Assembly (NCBI GenBank): GCA_002633025.1
Contig: NMRB01000029.1
Location: forward strand, 288,867 to 352,866
DNA from: Notospermus geniculatus
Lineage: Eukaryota > Nemertea > Pilidiophora > Heteronemertea > Lineidae
Length of the DNA stretch: 64,000 bases
Direction: 5' to 3'
Position 1 is the first letter of the stretch. Each line of letters starts with the position of its first letter. Below, piece after piece: positions 1-11,643 of the stretch. The notes below the pieces were generated by a model. The model was not told the origin of the DNA. It searched no databases and worked only from the letters and a program-made list of their open reading frames with translations. The translations under genes and the position numbers were made by a program.

Positions 1-870
1 ACACTCAAAATATCATACTGCAAACCAATTCGGATCGCTATAACTGAAGATCGTGGTGTTCTTATCGGCAAGGGAGATTCAGTATCGCAGAGACGGAAAT
101 TTTGACAGTACAGGATCATCCAGTTCGGATATCGATTAACGATTTTACTCATCTTTGAAGTCACCGGTGGATAACTTGACTACTGTACCTGGGACTTTTT
201 ATATATGAAGCATCCTGAGCACACCTGATGGTGAAACATACTATTAGTATGAAGCTCGTAAGCATTGGTAGCTGGTTTACTAGCCTCCTGCTTGCTTAGC
301 TTGTACATTGCAAGCCTTTATTCATAGTAATAACATTGGATTATCGTTCGCTCTTGTAGTTTTGGATTCAGGATCCTTGTCGATCAGCTGGCTTGCTTCG
401 GAAATAAGACAGTCAGGAGAAGGAAATCATTTGGTCTTGTTGCCGGGAATTCATGCAGAGAATTAAATTCTAGGCGAAAGGAATATAAGTTACTTTGAAA
501 TCTATTCTCGGAGATTCTTTTGTGACAGACCGGTGACAATCAGTGGATTTGAAAGAAGTGGTGTATTCTGAACACTGATTCAGGTTTAAGTCACGAAGCA
601 TAACATTGAACACTGATTCAGGTTAAGTCACGAAGCAGTAACACTAAACACTGATTCAGGGTTACAGAGAAGTCAAGAACTAAGTGGATTATTACTCAGA
701 GTTTGGATACCAAGGAGTCGCAGGATTTTATTTCTGAGATTTCTTGCCATATTGAACAGACTCAGTTCAGTTGATTCCTCCTGCTGGACCTGATGGAGCT
801 TTTGGTGAGATAGCACGACTGGGAGATATAGAGACTTGCCTTGACCACATACATTCCATTTCAATCAACC
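1..870. other. 5' flank and 5' UTR region of the semaphorin gene
   Basis: No coding region is recognisable here. It holds the sequence leading into the semaphorin start codon at 871, including a short 38-bp tandem repeat at 571-660. Where transcription starts, and whether there is a non-coding 5' exon, cannot be told from the sequence. Confidence 0.5.
571..660. repeat. 38-bp direct tandem repeat, about 2.4 copies
   Basis: The word AACACTGATTCAGG recurs at 571, 609 and 647, exactly 38 bp apart. The intervening AAGTCACGAAGCA segment is also repeated, with one small indel. It lies upstream of the semaphorin start codon and may be part of its 5' UTR or promoter. Confidence 0.8.
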
Positions 871-3800
871 ATGGGTTCACGGACATTTGGTATCCTGCAC
901 CAAGAGGTCATCCTGGTGACCATCTTCAGCCTCATGGGTCTGTCGTGGCTGGCGGACCCAGTGTTAAAAATTCCATTCCAAAGTAAGTAACCACCATATT
1001 TATCCTGAGTGCGTCCTCCCATAGCAGGGTTTTGGTCTCGCTCCTCTTCGTACGCTCTCTTTTGTAAATGGATGAAGAGGAATGAGGTAAAACCCCTGTA
1101 TGGGAGGATGGAGTAGCCTACTCTCAAATCTGGGATCTAACTGATTCCTTTGAAGGCCCTTCTTGTGGTAAGAGTTTTCCCTTGCAAATTGGTTCTCAAT
1201 GGGAAGTTCACCATTGTTGGTTTCCGTACGGCTGACATCTCCGACACAAAAACCACTGGCGATAGTTTGCATGGCTTTGTGGACACCAAAACAAATGCAA
1301 CTGGACAGTATCCCTTTAAGTCTTACAGATTTTCTGCATGAAATACGCCAGCGGTCATGTTTTGATAAAGCAGCCATCCATCTGAAGATATCAGTGGTCA
1401 AATAAATTCCATGGCTGGTGCCATACCTGAATTACCATCTTATGTTGTTTTAACACCTATAGTGTGCAACCTCTGGGCTATAAATAGACATGCTCCCTGC
1501 TGGACCTTTAGTATCTTGTCCAGCTTGCTAAGATTGATAGTGATTGATGGAAATTGTCCTGGGATTTAGCAGTAGGTGAGATGATAAGCTGGAGATTAGA
1601 AACCATAAATCGCTTTCCACATTCTTGATATCTTTAATGATTTCTAAAGGCCCAGTGTTTAAAGGGATACTGTCCAGTTGCATTTGTAACAAAAGTTATA
1701 CCTGCATTCAGTATGGCATGATTGGCGCAAGACAAAATTGAGTAATAAATGTGCATCAGTGGCGAAACCTGCACTGTCGTCCTCACAGAAAGAAAGGGTG
1801 TCTGGGAGTGGGACTGAACCCCGAACCTCAGTGGTGACAGATGTTGATGTCTCCACTAGGCCACTCTGAGTCGTCTGACAGCCCGACTGCGACTGTTCAA
1901 GCCATCCAGGAGTGGCGTGGTGTAGTGGTTAGCGAGAGAGACTCCTGATCAGAGGGTCCAGGGTTCGATTCCCAATCCTGACCAAGAAAAAACACGCTTG
2001 CTTGTGACCTTGAGCAAGTCACTTCGCCTCACTTGCTTCACCCCACCCAGGTGTAAAGGGGTACCTGGCTGGTAGTGATGGTCTATGTTAGTCCAAGAGC
2101 GCTGAAATTGGCTGCCGGGACGTAATACTCCCCAGGGAGTGGAGAATTGAAATTGGAGTCAACAGACCTATAGCTGGGGTAATAATAGTGTAAAGCACAT
2201 TGAGCAGGCCAACTGGAAACGCGATATATAAGAACAGCATTATTATTATTAAATTATTATCCATGCAAAGCCACGTCGATGCTGATTGCAGAAGAAGCTA
2301 GTTCTGTGGAACAATTGCTTCTTGATTGAACCTGCCTTGAATTCTTAGCGTACAAAGTTACATTAGTGTAACCAATGTAGCATAGTAGTAGGCCCCAAGC
2401 TCACAGGTACATGTATGTAGTGAGCAGTCCTGATACCTTCATAAACGTTGTAAAGATCGACTCAACGATCCTGAAGCTGCTGATCTGACGGAAATGATGG
2501 AAAACAACATCTTGAAGATGGTGTAAAAAAGCTGTTGACTTGTTGGTAGTATTTCTTTGATGACCAGAGTTACGATGTATGAGAAGATAAGTTAGGTTGG
2601 CATTTCAACAGTTTAACAAGTCAGCAGACCTTTGGTCCAGTCGGTCAACACCGACACAGAGGTTAACTAGTTCGTTTGGGCTGTCAGAGTGGGGCAGTGG
2701 AAACATCAGTACCTGTCACCGCTTTGGTTGTGGGTTCGATTCCCAGTCGGATCCATTCTTCAGGAGATAGAGAGGGCAACTCTCGTTCATAGTGCAAGTT
2801 TTCTTCCTTCCCTTCTGCAATGAATTCCACACACCATCTAAATTTCCTTTAACCCCTTATGACTAGCATGATCCATTTCACTGGAAAGCTACACCTGTGG
2901 AAACCACAACCTTTGGTGGCCCAGGTGTATGATATTGGCATGTTTTGTTTTGGTCAAATTTTCATAGGTTGAATTCCTCCTATGAAATGAAACTTTATAC
3001 TATGAAAGCTTTGCATGGATTGATTCCACTATTGCAATATTTTGTTATATCTGGGTGTATGTCTGCTTCTGGGAGCATACATGAGGATATAATGCCCAAG
3101 TTGCACACTAACCCTACAACAAGAGGTTTTACTCAGCTGAGTAATTGGCCCAGTTGCCTCTAGTTGAAAAAGTGTCATAATCTTTTACCCTTTTGTCAAA
3201 CTTGTATGTAATGATCTTGAGTGTGCAAGTGGCACACTAACCTTTTAAACTTTAATCTCGAGAATCAGACCCTGCTCTGCCCTGGTTGCTCTTTATTTTG
3301 CACTAGGCCAGGACTACCTCAAATGTTCAGAGCAATCTGAATTATCTTTTGAGGTCAGATTGCTATAATCTATGATAATCAGATGACCTTTTTTATCTGA
3401 ATTGGTTATCATCCCATGTCGTCCATCCGTCCTCTCTCATTACTTCAATTTTTGTTGGGGAATTGCCATATTTAACATCACGCCACTTTACTATAGATGT
3501 CACCATTAGTTGTAATTGTATGGCATGTCCGCAAAGAGCATGAAAAGGCTTTTTTTCTAGATAATTTTTTAACACAGGTTGTGTACATGTACATGTACCG
3601 GTATTCGAATGGTGAATCTGCCATACCTGGCCTGAACTCACTATGGTGTTTTTTCAAACTCTGTAAAATGGCTGTGGTCCCCCCCCCCCCGCAAAAGAAA
3701 GCTGTGACAAAAGTCCTGTTTCCTGCTCCAGCGAACAGAGTGGACACCAATGTAAAGGCTCACGGTGTAATAGACATTGATTGACAGAAGCTGAAGAGGT

Positions 3801-6800
3801 GATTCTCACAATCACAGTTGGCTGCAACTTCAGCTGGTTACCCCGGCTGATTACTTGCAAACTGTCCGTCTGCTAGTAGTAATAGGGCTGTTACTTTTAG
3901 GTGAGGTGTTACTTTAGCCCAGCCTATAGAATAACAAAAGTGAACTTTTCACCCCGTGAAAAGTATTGGAACTGCAGTTTAAATCCCTTCTTTTCCACTT
4001 TGCAGATATAACCATCATCCAAGGCCAGAGTCGATACTTCAGAACCCTTGTGATTGATGAAAAAAATGAAGCTTTATATGTAGGAGCAGCGTAAGTAGCA
4101 TCCTCATCCACCATTTTAGCCCCCCCCCCCCCAATTGTTCTTTGCCTTCAAAATACGAGGATGGCCAGACACAACAACAACAACTGACCCCTTTAAAATC
4201 TTCCACTACCAGGGGCAATTTCATGAAAAACAAAAAAATGTACCGGACTCCTTCTGATTGGTTTTACAGAAACGCTTTGTATTTGTTGGAAAATAGGCCC
4301 ACCCTGTGACCCGGGGGTGAGGGCTTTCCAATTTGAAGAATACCAAGAGGGTTTCGGGACTGCTGTTCATTCTTTTTTACCTTTGGATTTCAAGAATGTA
4401 CACTGTATATTGGCAGTGAAAGTGTTAAAACTGAACCAGTCTGCCGGTACATTTCATTTAAATTACAGTTGAACATGGTAGTGAAATGTTTCTTCAATTC
4501 CTACAGACTCAGACATGTTGGTAAAATGCTTTCCTCCTGTGAACATTTCTCAAGGTTTATCCTAATTGACAACAAGAATTGTTATTGATGTATTTCCTTG
4601 CTCCAACCAGCCATACATGGTCGCTTCATGTTAGCAAACCAATACAAATATCCGACTTTACCTGATTGAAGTTTTTCTGGTCAGTTTGTTCATGAAAAAA
4701 TCAGATACAACTCACCTGTGGCGTATTCTTAACTGGCAATAATACTCTACTCTGATAAATCTAGCTCAGGAACAGGTGATTCACTCCATTCGAAGTTGAA
4801 ATTAAAGGTATAGCAGGCGCGGATCCAGGATTTTGGGCAGAGGGGGGTCAGGGCCGCCGAGGTCGGTCGTTGCAGGCGAGCGCCGAAGATACCTGCGCCA
4901 ATGGGGGGTCTGGGGGGGCCTCCCCCAGAAAATTTTGAAATCTAGAAGGCCGTAGATGCGATTTCCTGGCATCTCAGTATCAAAACAGAAGCTTTGTTCT
5001 TGCGTTTTTTGCTTATTCTCACAAACTATTGGGAAAAAAACAATTGGTGGTGGCGAGCAGGGGGGGGGTCACGACCCCCAAAACCCCCCCTCTGGATCCG
5101 CGCCTGTATAGACATCAAGGTGCACACTGTTGTTCAGAAATTTCGAAATCATCAGTTTACATGTAGCTGATGTTTTGTGCTGTAACACTCAACAAATTCA
5201 ATTCGATCTCAGGCATTGTCTGGTCAGACATGTCAGAGATAGAGCGTGCTGCACCAAAACGTACAGGCTTTGGGGGAATGCAGAAAACTCGCAAAGATGA
5301 AGTAGCACACATAGGTTTTAGCTCACAGGCATGGGTCACAGAGATGATCTTGAAGAATGATCAAATGAAGAGCACACAACCAGAATGGGATTTGAACTGG
5401 AGACCTTCAGGTTCTTAGTCCACTTGCACTATCGTCTGAGCTACATGTAAAGATATCCAACAAGCTTGGCTAGGAATGTGATTGTTTCCTTTCAGGAGAT
5501 TTCTATGTGTGCTACCAAAGGTGTGCTACCAGTTTAAGTACATGTATAAAGAGATACACATGTATATGATAGTAAAAAAGTTATTCTCAATGCTGAACTG
5601 AGCTCTGATATTCGTATTTGCAATGGGTCCTTTTTTAATCTGATAATTTTTACAATTGGAAAGTGTGCCAGGCCAGTAACAATTTAGCTGATTGACTGAC
5701 TGACTGATTGATTGATTGATTGATTTGGATTACATATATTACATGTAGAAATCATTTCTTTATACATTATTCTGTTCGTTTATTTGTTGCAGAGAGTATA
5801 TTTACCGTGTAAATCTTACGTCTCTCCGTGATGAGGTGAAGGTAAGTACATATTTTGTAAATGCCGTGTAAAAAATCGTTTCCACTGGAACTTGCTCAGC
5901 ATACTTGAACTCATCAAAGCATCTAACATCTTTATCTTCATTATGCACATGTAATTAACTTTGTTTTTACCAATAAGATAATGAGTTACTGTCTCTGCTC
6001 GAAGGTTATGTGGATGGACGATAATGATGATCAATGGCTTGAGTTTAGGTTAGGTCAGTCTCTACACGATTACCAAACCAGCAATCCTGCAGTTAACTGG
6101 AAGTCAGTTGGTACACCTGCGTGTTCTGCGAGCAAAGAAATTTGAAATAAGTCAGTCAGAAGCAAATGCTGTCATAGAAACATGTTTGCCTAATTCTGAA
6201 CCTGGTAGCACACTTCAGGAATCTCAGTGAGCCACCTGTGAACAAAATCAGTAGTGTGTGCTACCTGTGGCTCATTGACACTTACTGCTTCCAATCATGC
6301 AGTCTTCAATTGCTATTCATGTGTGCTAGCAGATTTAGGAGCTCATGTCAGTAAGATGATCTCACGTCTACCATGAAATCAAACAATGATCCTTAATTTA
6401 CATTAACATCCTTAACTTCAGGAGTCTGCAGCATTGAAGACAGACAAAGGTGTGGAAGACATCTGCAAACAGATCGTTGGCGATGACAAATTGGTAAGTA
6501 TTCACTGAAATGTTGGGAGAGTATTCTTTCTTGCCAGCAGCACAGCACACCAGGCGATATCGCAAGTGATCTGCTCATCACCGAACAAAATCGGCTGTTG
6601 ATGCGAGGTGTGTCCTGGACAGCGATGGGTGCAATGTTCTTGTCAGTGATGCTCACCCATTATCAAACAATACCAAAACTGATATTGCCTAATCTGCGTG
6701 GTACTGGCGAGAAGATCGGTGGTGATTAGATCGCTTGCGATATCGCCTGGTGTGCTGCTGGCTTCAGTAGTTGGCTTGCGTACCCACTGTGACAAGCATG

Positions 6801-9800
6801 GTCTTTGAAAAGTTTGAGCACCTTAGAATGGATTAGTATTCAGATGTATCAGAACGTGATTTGAGATACTAGTATCAGCTTCATGATTTTTCTGTTTACA
6901 GGATGGCCAATGTCGTAACCATATCAGTGTGATAATACCTCGTAATGATGGCACAATTATAGCGTGCGGCAACGGGGCAAGATCACTGCAAACAAATCAC
7001 TATACACTAGATGTGAGTATGTAACTTCAGATTATTCATTGTTTATTGGCAGTTGGCTTATTGAAATGTCTTCTGTGCACTGGGATGGAATTGAAGAGGG
7101 GAGACTGAGAAGATTAAATGTATAGCTGCCAAAACAATTGGGTGATTCTAAGTTGATGACAGCTTTAAGTGTAAATACATGTACTGCAGATACTGAAAGT
7201 AACACATCTCCTTTCCAATTTCAGTCCACGACATTAAAATTGAAAAAAGTCACACAATACGGTGGTTTAAAATGTGATGTGCCAACACTAGAAGGCAATA
7301 CTTCAGTTGTATTAGTTGGTAAGTATACCTCATTGCTTTTGCATGCTAAAGAAGTTGAAAAGAAAATGGAGTGAAATTATAATCTAAACTATCTTGCATC
7401 ATCAACAAAACACTCACAGATGGGGAACATTCAAAAACATTACACCAGTAAGCAACCTCTAATGCAAATTTGTTTACAAGAGGCAGATTTGTCTTTCAGA
7501 CAAAGGTAACCCATGGGATTATCCAGCTCTGTATTTAGCCACCAATAAAGTCATAGTGCGGCCACCACTGAAGGATGGTGGCAAAGAGAAGCTGGATCGT
7601 ATTGAAACAAGTATGGATTCAAAATGGCTGAATAGTAGGTATCTTCGAAAAGTTCTAATTCTTTCATCGAATCAGGTAACAACTGTCTTCAATGTGCAAT
7701 AATCTTACTGTGCTGGGTCTGGCATGTGAAAAACATGAAGGATCGACTCTGTGAAATTTTCTGAATATACCGTACCGAATAAGGGCTTCCAGATGGATTT
7801 TTGTTTGAAAGTCAAAGGTCCTGCATTGGCATATTCAGAAAAAGCTTTCTCTGTTTTTCAGGTCCAAATTTCGTTGGTTCCTACCTAGATAAAGATCATG
7901 TGTATTTCTGGTTTAGGGAAGGAAAGTATAGGTTGCCTAGTTTTACTGCAGACACTTTCTCACGGGTGGCAAGAATTTGTGTGGTAAGTGAGATTCATTG
8001 TATTAAAAAAAAAGATATAGATCACAATGGGGGACCTGCAGCGACTTCAATCAAGTGGTGTGCCAGACCTTAAGACCTAATGTCAGAAAATTTAAGACCA
8101 CACTTCGAAAATTTAAGACCACACAATTTAAGACTACACCACACTCCTGTTTTCAGAATGACAAAGGTGGTTCACAGAATAAGATGTTAAAGGGGAAGTG
8201 GACTTCATATTTCAAAGCAACGTTGAATTGCTCAATACCCGGTGCACAGCCATACTATTTTACTGAATTACGTAAGTAAAGCTGTAGTGAGGACTTAATC
8301 ACAGCAAAGTCTGCTTTGTTTTGAAATTTCTCATTAATGCCTCTCACTTCAGTCTGGAAAGCTACTTTGTATTTTGATTGTGAATTTCAATATGTAGGCC
8401 TACATAACTACAAAAGTGATACTCTTTGTACAAAATGTGATTGTGGATGTTTTACTGTCATTGTCTTCAACCTTCTTTCTATCCTTGCAGAAGACGTTGT
8501 TAAGATAGGCGACACAATCCACGCCATATTTACCACACCAATGTAAGTACCGGTACCTTTTCTTCGCACACAAATTCCTTTATAAGGGATCAATGATCCT
8601 AGGCCTATCCCAAGTTGTAGTGATCTGATGGTTACCGTGTCCAATATTTGCATTTCAGGACTGGCCCCTTTGGCTCAGCAGTTTGCACATTCAGCCAGTC
8701 ACAACTCGATAAAGTATTTACGAGTGGTAAATTCAGCGACGCAGAAAACCATTATGAACTTTATCAACCCAGTGACCCTCCTGGAAAAAAGGTCAGTCCT
8801 ACTATTCATCGATAATATGCCGGTACAACGGCACCCATCATGAATGGGCAAACTATTATTTCGTGTTGCATAATGCATATGTATCTGCATCCTGAACCTA
8901 CAGTGTACCATGGTACCCAGGATTATCCTGGGTATTAGAGCGTCTACTCTACACTGTCAACCAGTTTTGTCCTTAAATCTAGGTTGCGTTGTAAGCACGC
9001 ATCACAGATCACCCCGGGCGACGTTTCTCAGGTCAGGCAGGATGACATTTTCCCATTCGAATTCAGTACCGGTATGTCTCCACATATCATTGGTCGCAAA
9101 GTGAATCCTACAATCAGAACACTCACAATAGCGGGGTCTTTTTATAATTTTCCCTGTTTTTTTTAGTGTGCAAATGATTCCTTCGCCTGGTCAGACTCGA
9201 AGACTGATGCAGATCTAAAGAAATATCTGAATAGTGTCCTGATGTACGACGCTGTCCAGCACACTTACAAGAAACCTGTCTTCTCCCAAGGTCATTCTGT
9301 GTTTAGGAAGCTGGCTGTGGAAACATTTCCAAGCAAACCAAATGTACAGATTTATTATATCGCTACAAGTAGGTGGATTTTTTGATACATTTATAGGTGA
9401 CAAGACATTAGGGGCCTTTTGGATGACAGCCACTGTAAGCGAAGTGGCATGGTGGACAAAAAGTAGCGAGCAAGAACTAAAACTGGACATGGTACATAGA
9501 TAAAGCACTAGGTGTGTCTTGCTAACTTGTCTAACCATTTAAATTCGTGGCTAGTGATACTAACAGGAGAATCTTCTTTCACAGCGGAAGGCCTAATCAA
9601 CAAGGTTGTAACCTGGAAGAATGAGAAAGGCGCGATAGAGTCACATCTTCTGATGGTGTTTGAGCCTGAGGAACATCTGTTCATCTGGGATATGAAGTTG
9701 TATGTAAGTACAGAGATATCATTATCAAGGGCCTGTAGGTCTATCTCCGATTATATGACGCAGGGCAGTCTGCTGACTGTGGCAGATCCTTCATGGTGAG

Positions 9801-11643
9801 TGGGTGGGGCATAGACCTCTGAGCTTGAAGTAAACCAACGTTTAAAGCAGTCCGTAGTTAGATGGGCGACTGGTGCTTGCAAGAATATGTTTGGTACTGA
9901 GACACATTGTTGCGCTACCGGTAATTTGATCAAATTTTGACAGCAAATACAGTTGTCACCAAATTCTTTGGAGTTGACATCATCATAAGCTAATTTCAGT
10001 CATTTTGCACAAAATCTGTGAACTTCCATTCTTCAGGGTGACAACTTGTTCCTTGCCACAGAATCTGCCGTGATTCGACAACCAACGAAGCAGTGCGAGA
10101 GTTATACAGACTGTTTCTCATGCAGTCGTGATCCTCACTGCGGATGGGATCCTTTTGCCGTGCAAGCCTCCCAATCCTGCCAAACCTACGACGGTAGTCA
10201 CAAACTCATCCAGAATGTTGGGACAAATGATTTTTTGACTTGCAATAGTGAGTACAATGAAACCTTCAGCCTCCTGGGTTGAAGAGCCTAGTTATGCTTG
10301 CAGATAACTCATCAATGGCACTGATTGTGATCCCGTAACAAATGACCTCATCCAATTTATGATCAGCTTGCAATAAAGCTTAGTTTGTGCTGGACTGAGG
10401 AGTGCTATCCAAAATTGATAAAATTTTGTTCTAACTTCTGCAGCCACACAGCAACATTCAAAGACCATTGAAATTCCTGGTGAAATGATCCACCTTCCCT
10501 GTGTCGGTCGGTTCGGCGTGACAGGTCCAGTTGAATGGCTAAAAAACAGCGTGCCAGTGAAGATAGATTTTAAAAAGACGTTTCTTACAAAAGAGGATGG
10601 GTTGGTGATAAATGACGGCCAGAAGCGCGACGAGGGGCATTACACTTGCCAGGATTCAAATGGTGTAAAATTGATCATATACAAAGTAGTTAGTCTAAAT
10701 AGTAAGTATAAACGTTATTGGTGAGTCTGCTGCTGAAAGTATTGTGCTGGTACCTCAAGAACTTGTCTGAAGAACCAATGATGAGCCAAGTTAGAGCTCA
10801 CATCTGCCTCGCAATGCACTGTAGGCCTGCACTTCTGCCCAAGTTATCATTTGTGGCAAAAAGACAATGACTGTAGGCCTAATCAACTGCAATATACAAT
10901 AATTTGATTCTCTCCAAAAATAGATAAGCGAGCGTAACTATTTTTGTTCTCTCTTTGTTTTAGGTAACTGTGAAGGTACTACGAATGAAAAGCTAATGTG
11001 TTCATACATTAGCGGATTTAGAAAATGGTGCCAAGAGTTTGACGAGTATAAAACAAAAATGTACCATTGGCAAAATATAGCAGTAAGTACCACTACATCA
11101 GTCAATAAGTAGGGGTTTATGTCATATTGCCAAGTCAATGAAATGTGCCTTTGGTTGAAAAACCATTGACTGCTGTTTTGTTGAATTCGTGTGAGTGGAG
11201 TGAACCAATCAACAGATCAATTATTCCATCTGCTGCTCTCCGAACAATCACAAGCCTAGACAAATCCCAAATTGACGAAATCGTCGGGAACACAACCTCA
11301 GTCTGAAACTGAATGACGGACGCAGAGAACCCCATGACAGTGACTTCGACGACGTTGTGTCAGAGTTGCCCATTGCTGAATCATGGATGACGTCATATCA
11401 GCTGGTTTCAGATCGAGGTTGTGGTTGTGCGGAAGAGCGCAGATCTGTGAAGTCGAGAATCGTCTATTGCTGAGCAGAACCAATTTAAGCGGAGAACTAT
11501 TCATGTTCATTCGATCCATATTTCTTCTTGAAGATAATGACGATGACACTTTTTGCTTTCAGGCTAATTGCACAAAGTGCACGGACAATGATAAACTAGA
11601 CAATGCACATTGTGGTGCCAAGAGGCACAAGACAACACGGTAG
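871..11643 (+). CDS. Secreted semaphorin (signal peptide, sema, PSI, Ig, Cys-rich basic tail), 17 coding exons
   Basis: Semaphorins are extracellular guidance ligands, usually for plexins. Coding exons: 871-982, 4006-4090, 5793-5841, 6422-6493, 6902-7012, 7225-7318, 7500-7634, 7862-7983, 8157-8271, 8491-8542, 8659-8791, 9167-9368, 9585-9703, 10037-10247, 10444-10701, 10964-11082, 11563-11643. All are bounded by AG/GT and all phases agree, giving 2070 nt (689 residues). The start at 871 opens a hydrophobic signal peptide (about 1-32). The sema propeller spans about 39-485 and shows PNFVGS, VYFWFREG, FSRVARIC, KWTSYFKA and GPFGSAVC motifs; the usual PRPG-C is replaced by PPGKKC. The PSI domain (about 487-537) has the C-x2-C and HCGW pattern, and an Ig domain follows (about 540-622) with the DEGHYTC strand. 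The tail has six further Cys and ends in basic KRHKTTR, with no membrane segment or GPI-type hydrophobic end. Domain order resembles secreted invertebrate class 2 semaphorins, but the class is inferred. No polyadenylation signal was identified. Confidence 0.92.
1806..1874 (-). repeat. tRNA-like head of a SINE, minus strand
   Basis: On the minus strand the segment has a box A-like TGGCCTAGTGGAGA and a box B GGTTCGGGGTTCAGTCCC, spaced as in a tRNA gene. The acceptor stem does not pair convincingly, so it is read as a tRNA-derived SINE head rather than a tRNA gene. It lies in semaphorin intron 1, directly beside an oppositely oriented SINE at 1911. Confidence 0.6.
1911..2263 (+). repeat. Complete tRNA-derived SINE with ATT-rich tail
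   Basis: The 5' 70 bp carry RNA polymerase III boxes (TGTAGTGGTTAGCG and GGGTTCGATTCCC). A unique body follows, and the 3' end reads AAGCACATTGAGCAGG...CGATATATAAG before an (ATT)n tail, as in SINEs that borrow a LINE 3' end. The length of about 350 bp and intact head and tail suggest a fairly complete copy within semaphorin intron 1. Confidence 0.85.
2675..2755 (+). repeat. tRNA-derived SINE head, plus strand
   Basis: GTGGGGCAGTGG followed 40 bp later by GTGGGTTCGATTCCC gives a box A/box B arrangement. The sequence downstream differs from the SINE at 1911, so this is either another family or a truncated copy. It lies within semaphorin intron 1. Confidence 0.6.
4806..5108. mobile_element. 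Non-autonomous element with GCGCGGATCCAG inverted ends
   Basis: The left end reads CAGGCGCGGATCCAGG and the right end CTCTGGATCCGCGCCTG, an inverted repeat. The interior holds a G-rich tract, GGCCTCCCCCAGAAAATTTT and GATGCGATTTCCTGGCATCT, also found (diverged) at 47034-47308 and 61773-62407. There is no coding capacity. It lies in semaphorin intron 2. Confidence 0.75.
5378..5443 (-). repeat. tRNA-like segment (SINE head), minus strand
   Basis: The reverse complement contains GTAGCTCAGACGATAG (box A-like) and GGTCTCCAGTTCAAATCCC (box B-like) at tRNA spacing. Stem pairing is imperfect, so it is treated as a SINE head or tRNA pseudogene rather than a functional tRNA. Confidence 0.5.
5689..5725. 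repeat. GACT/GATT tetranucleotide microsatellite
   Basis: Repeated TGACTGACTGAC passes into TGATTGATTGATTGAT, about nine units, in semaphorin intron 2. Confidence 0.85.
6532..6766. mobile_element. Foldback element with inverted ends GCCAGCAGCAC
   Basis: The left end GCCAGCAGCACAGCACACCAGG...GCGATATCGCAAG is mirrored by the right end CTTGCGATATCGCCTGGTGTGCTGCTGGC. The element lies in semaphorin intron 4, starting about 40 bp after the exon 4 donor at 6494. A related copy is at 24052-24333. It has no coding capacity. Confidence 0.8.

Larger units (their letters stand above)
983..4005 (+). other. Semaphorin intron 1 (3.0 kb)
   Basis: This is the largest intron of the semaphorin gene. The donor AA|GTAAGT and acceptor TTTGCAG|AT join in phase 1. 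Apart from three tRNA-derived SINE heads and a short poly-C tract near 3680, nothing recognisable was seen. Confidence 0.8.

Noticed and set aside
1911-1983. Functional tRNA gene.
   Set aside because: Box A and B are present, but the ends do not form an acceptor stem and the sequence continues into a SINE body with an ATT tail.
8983-9071. Possible extra semaphorin exon (open frame containing LRCKHASQITPGDV) between exons 11 and 12.
   Set aside because: Its phases do not fit either neighbour, whereas exon 8659-8791 joins 9167-9368 directly in phase 0 and gives the expected PPGKKC junction.
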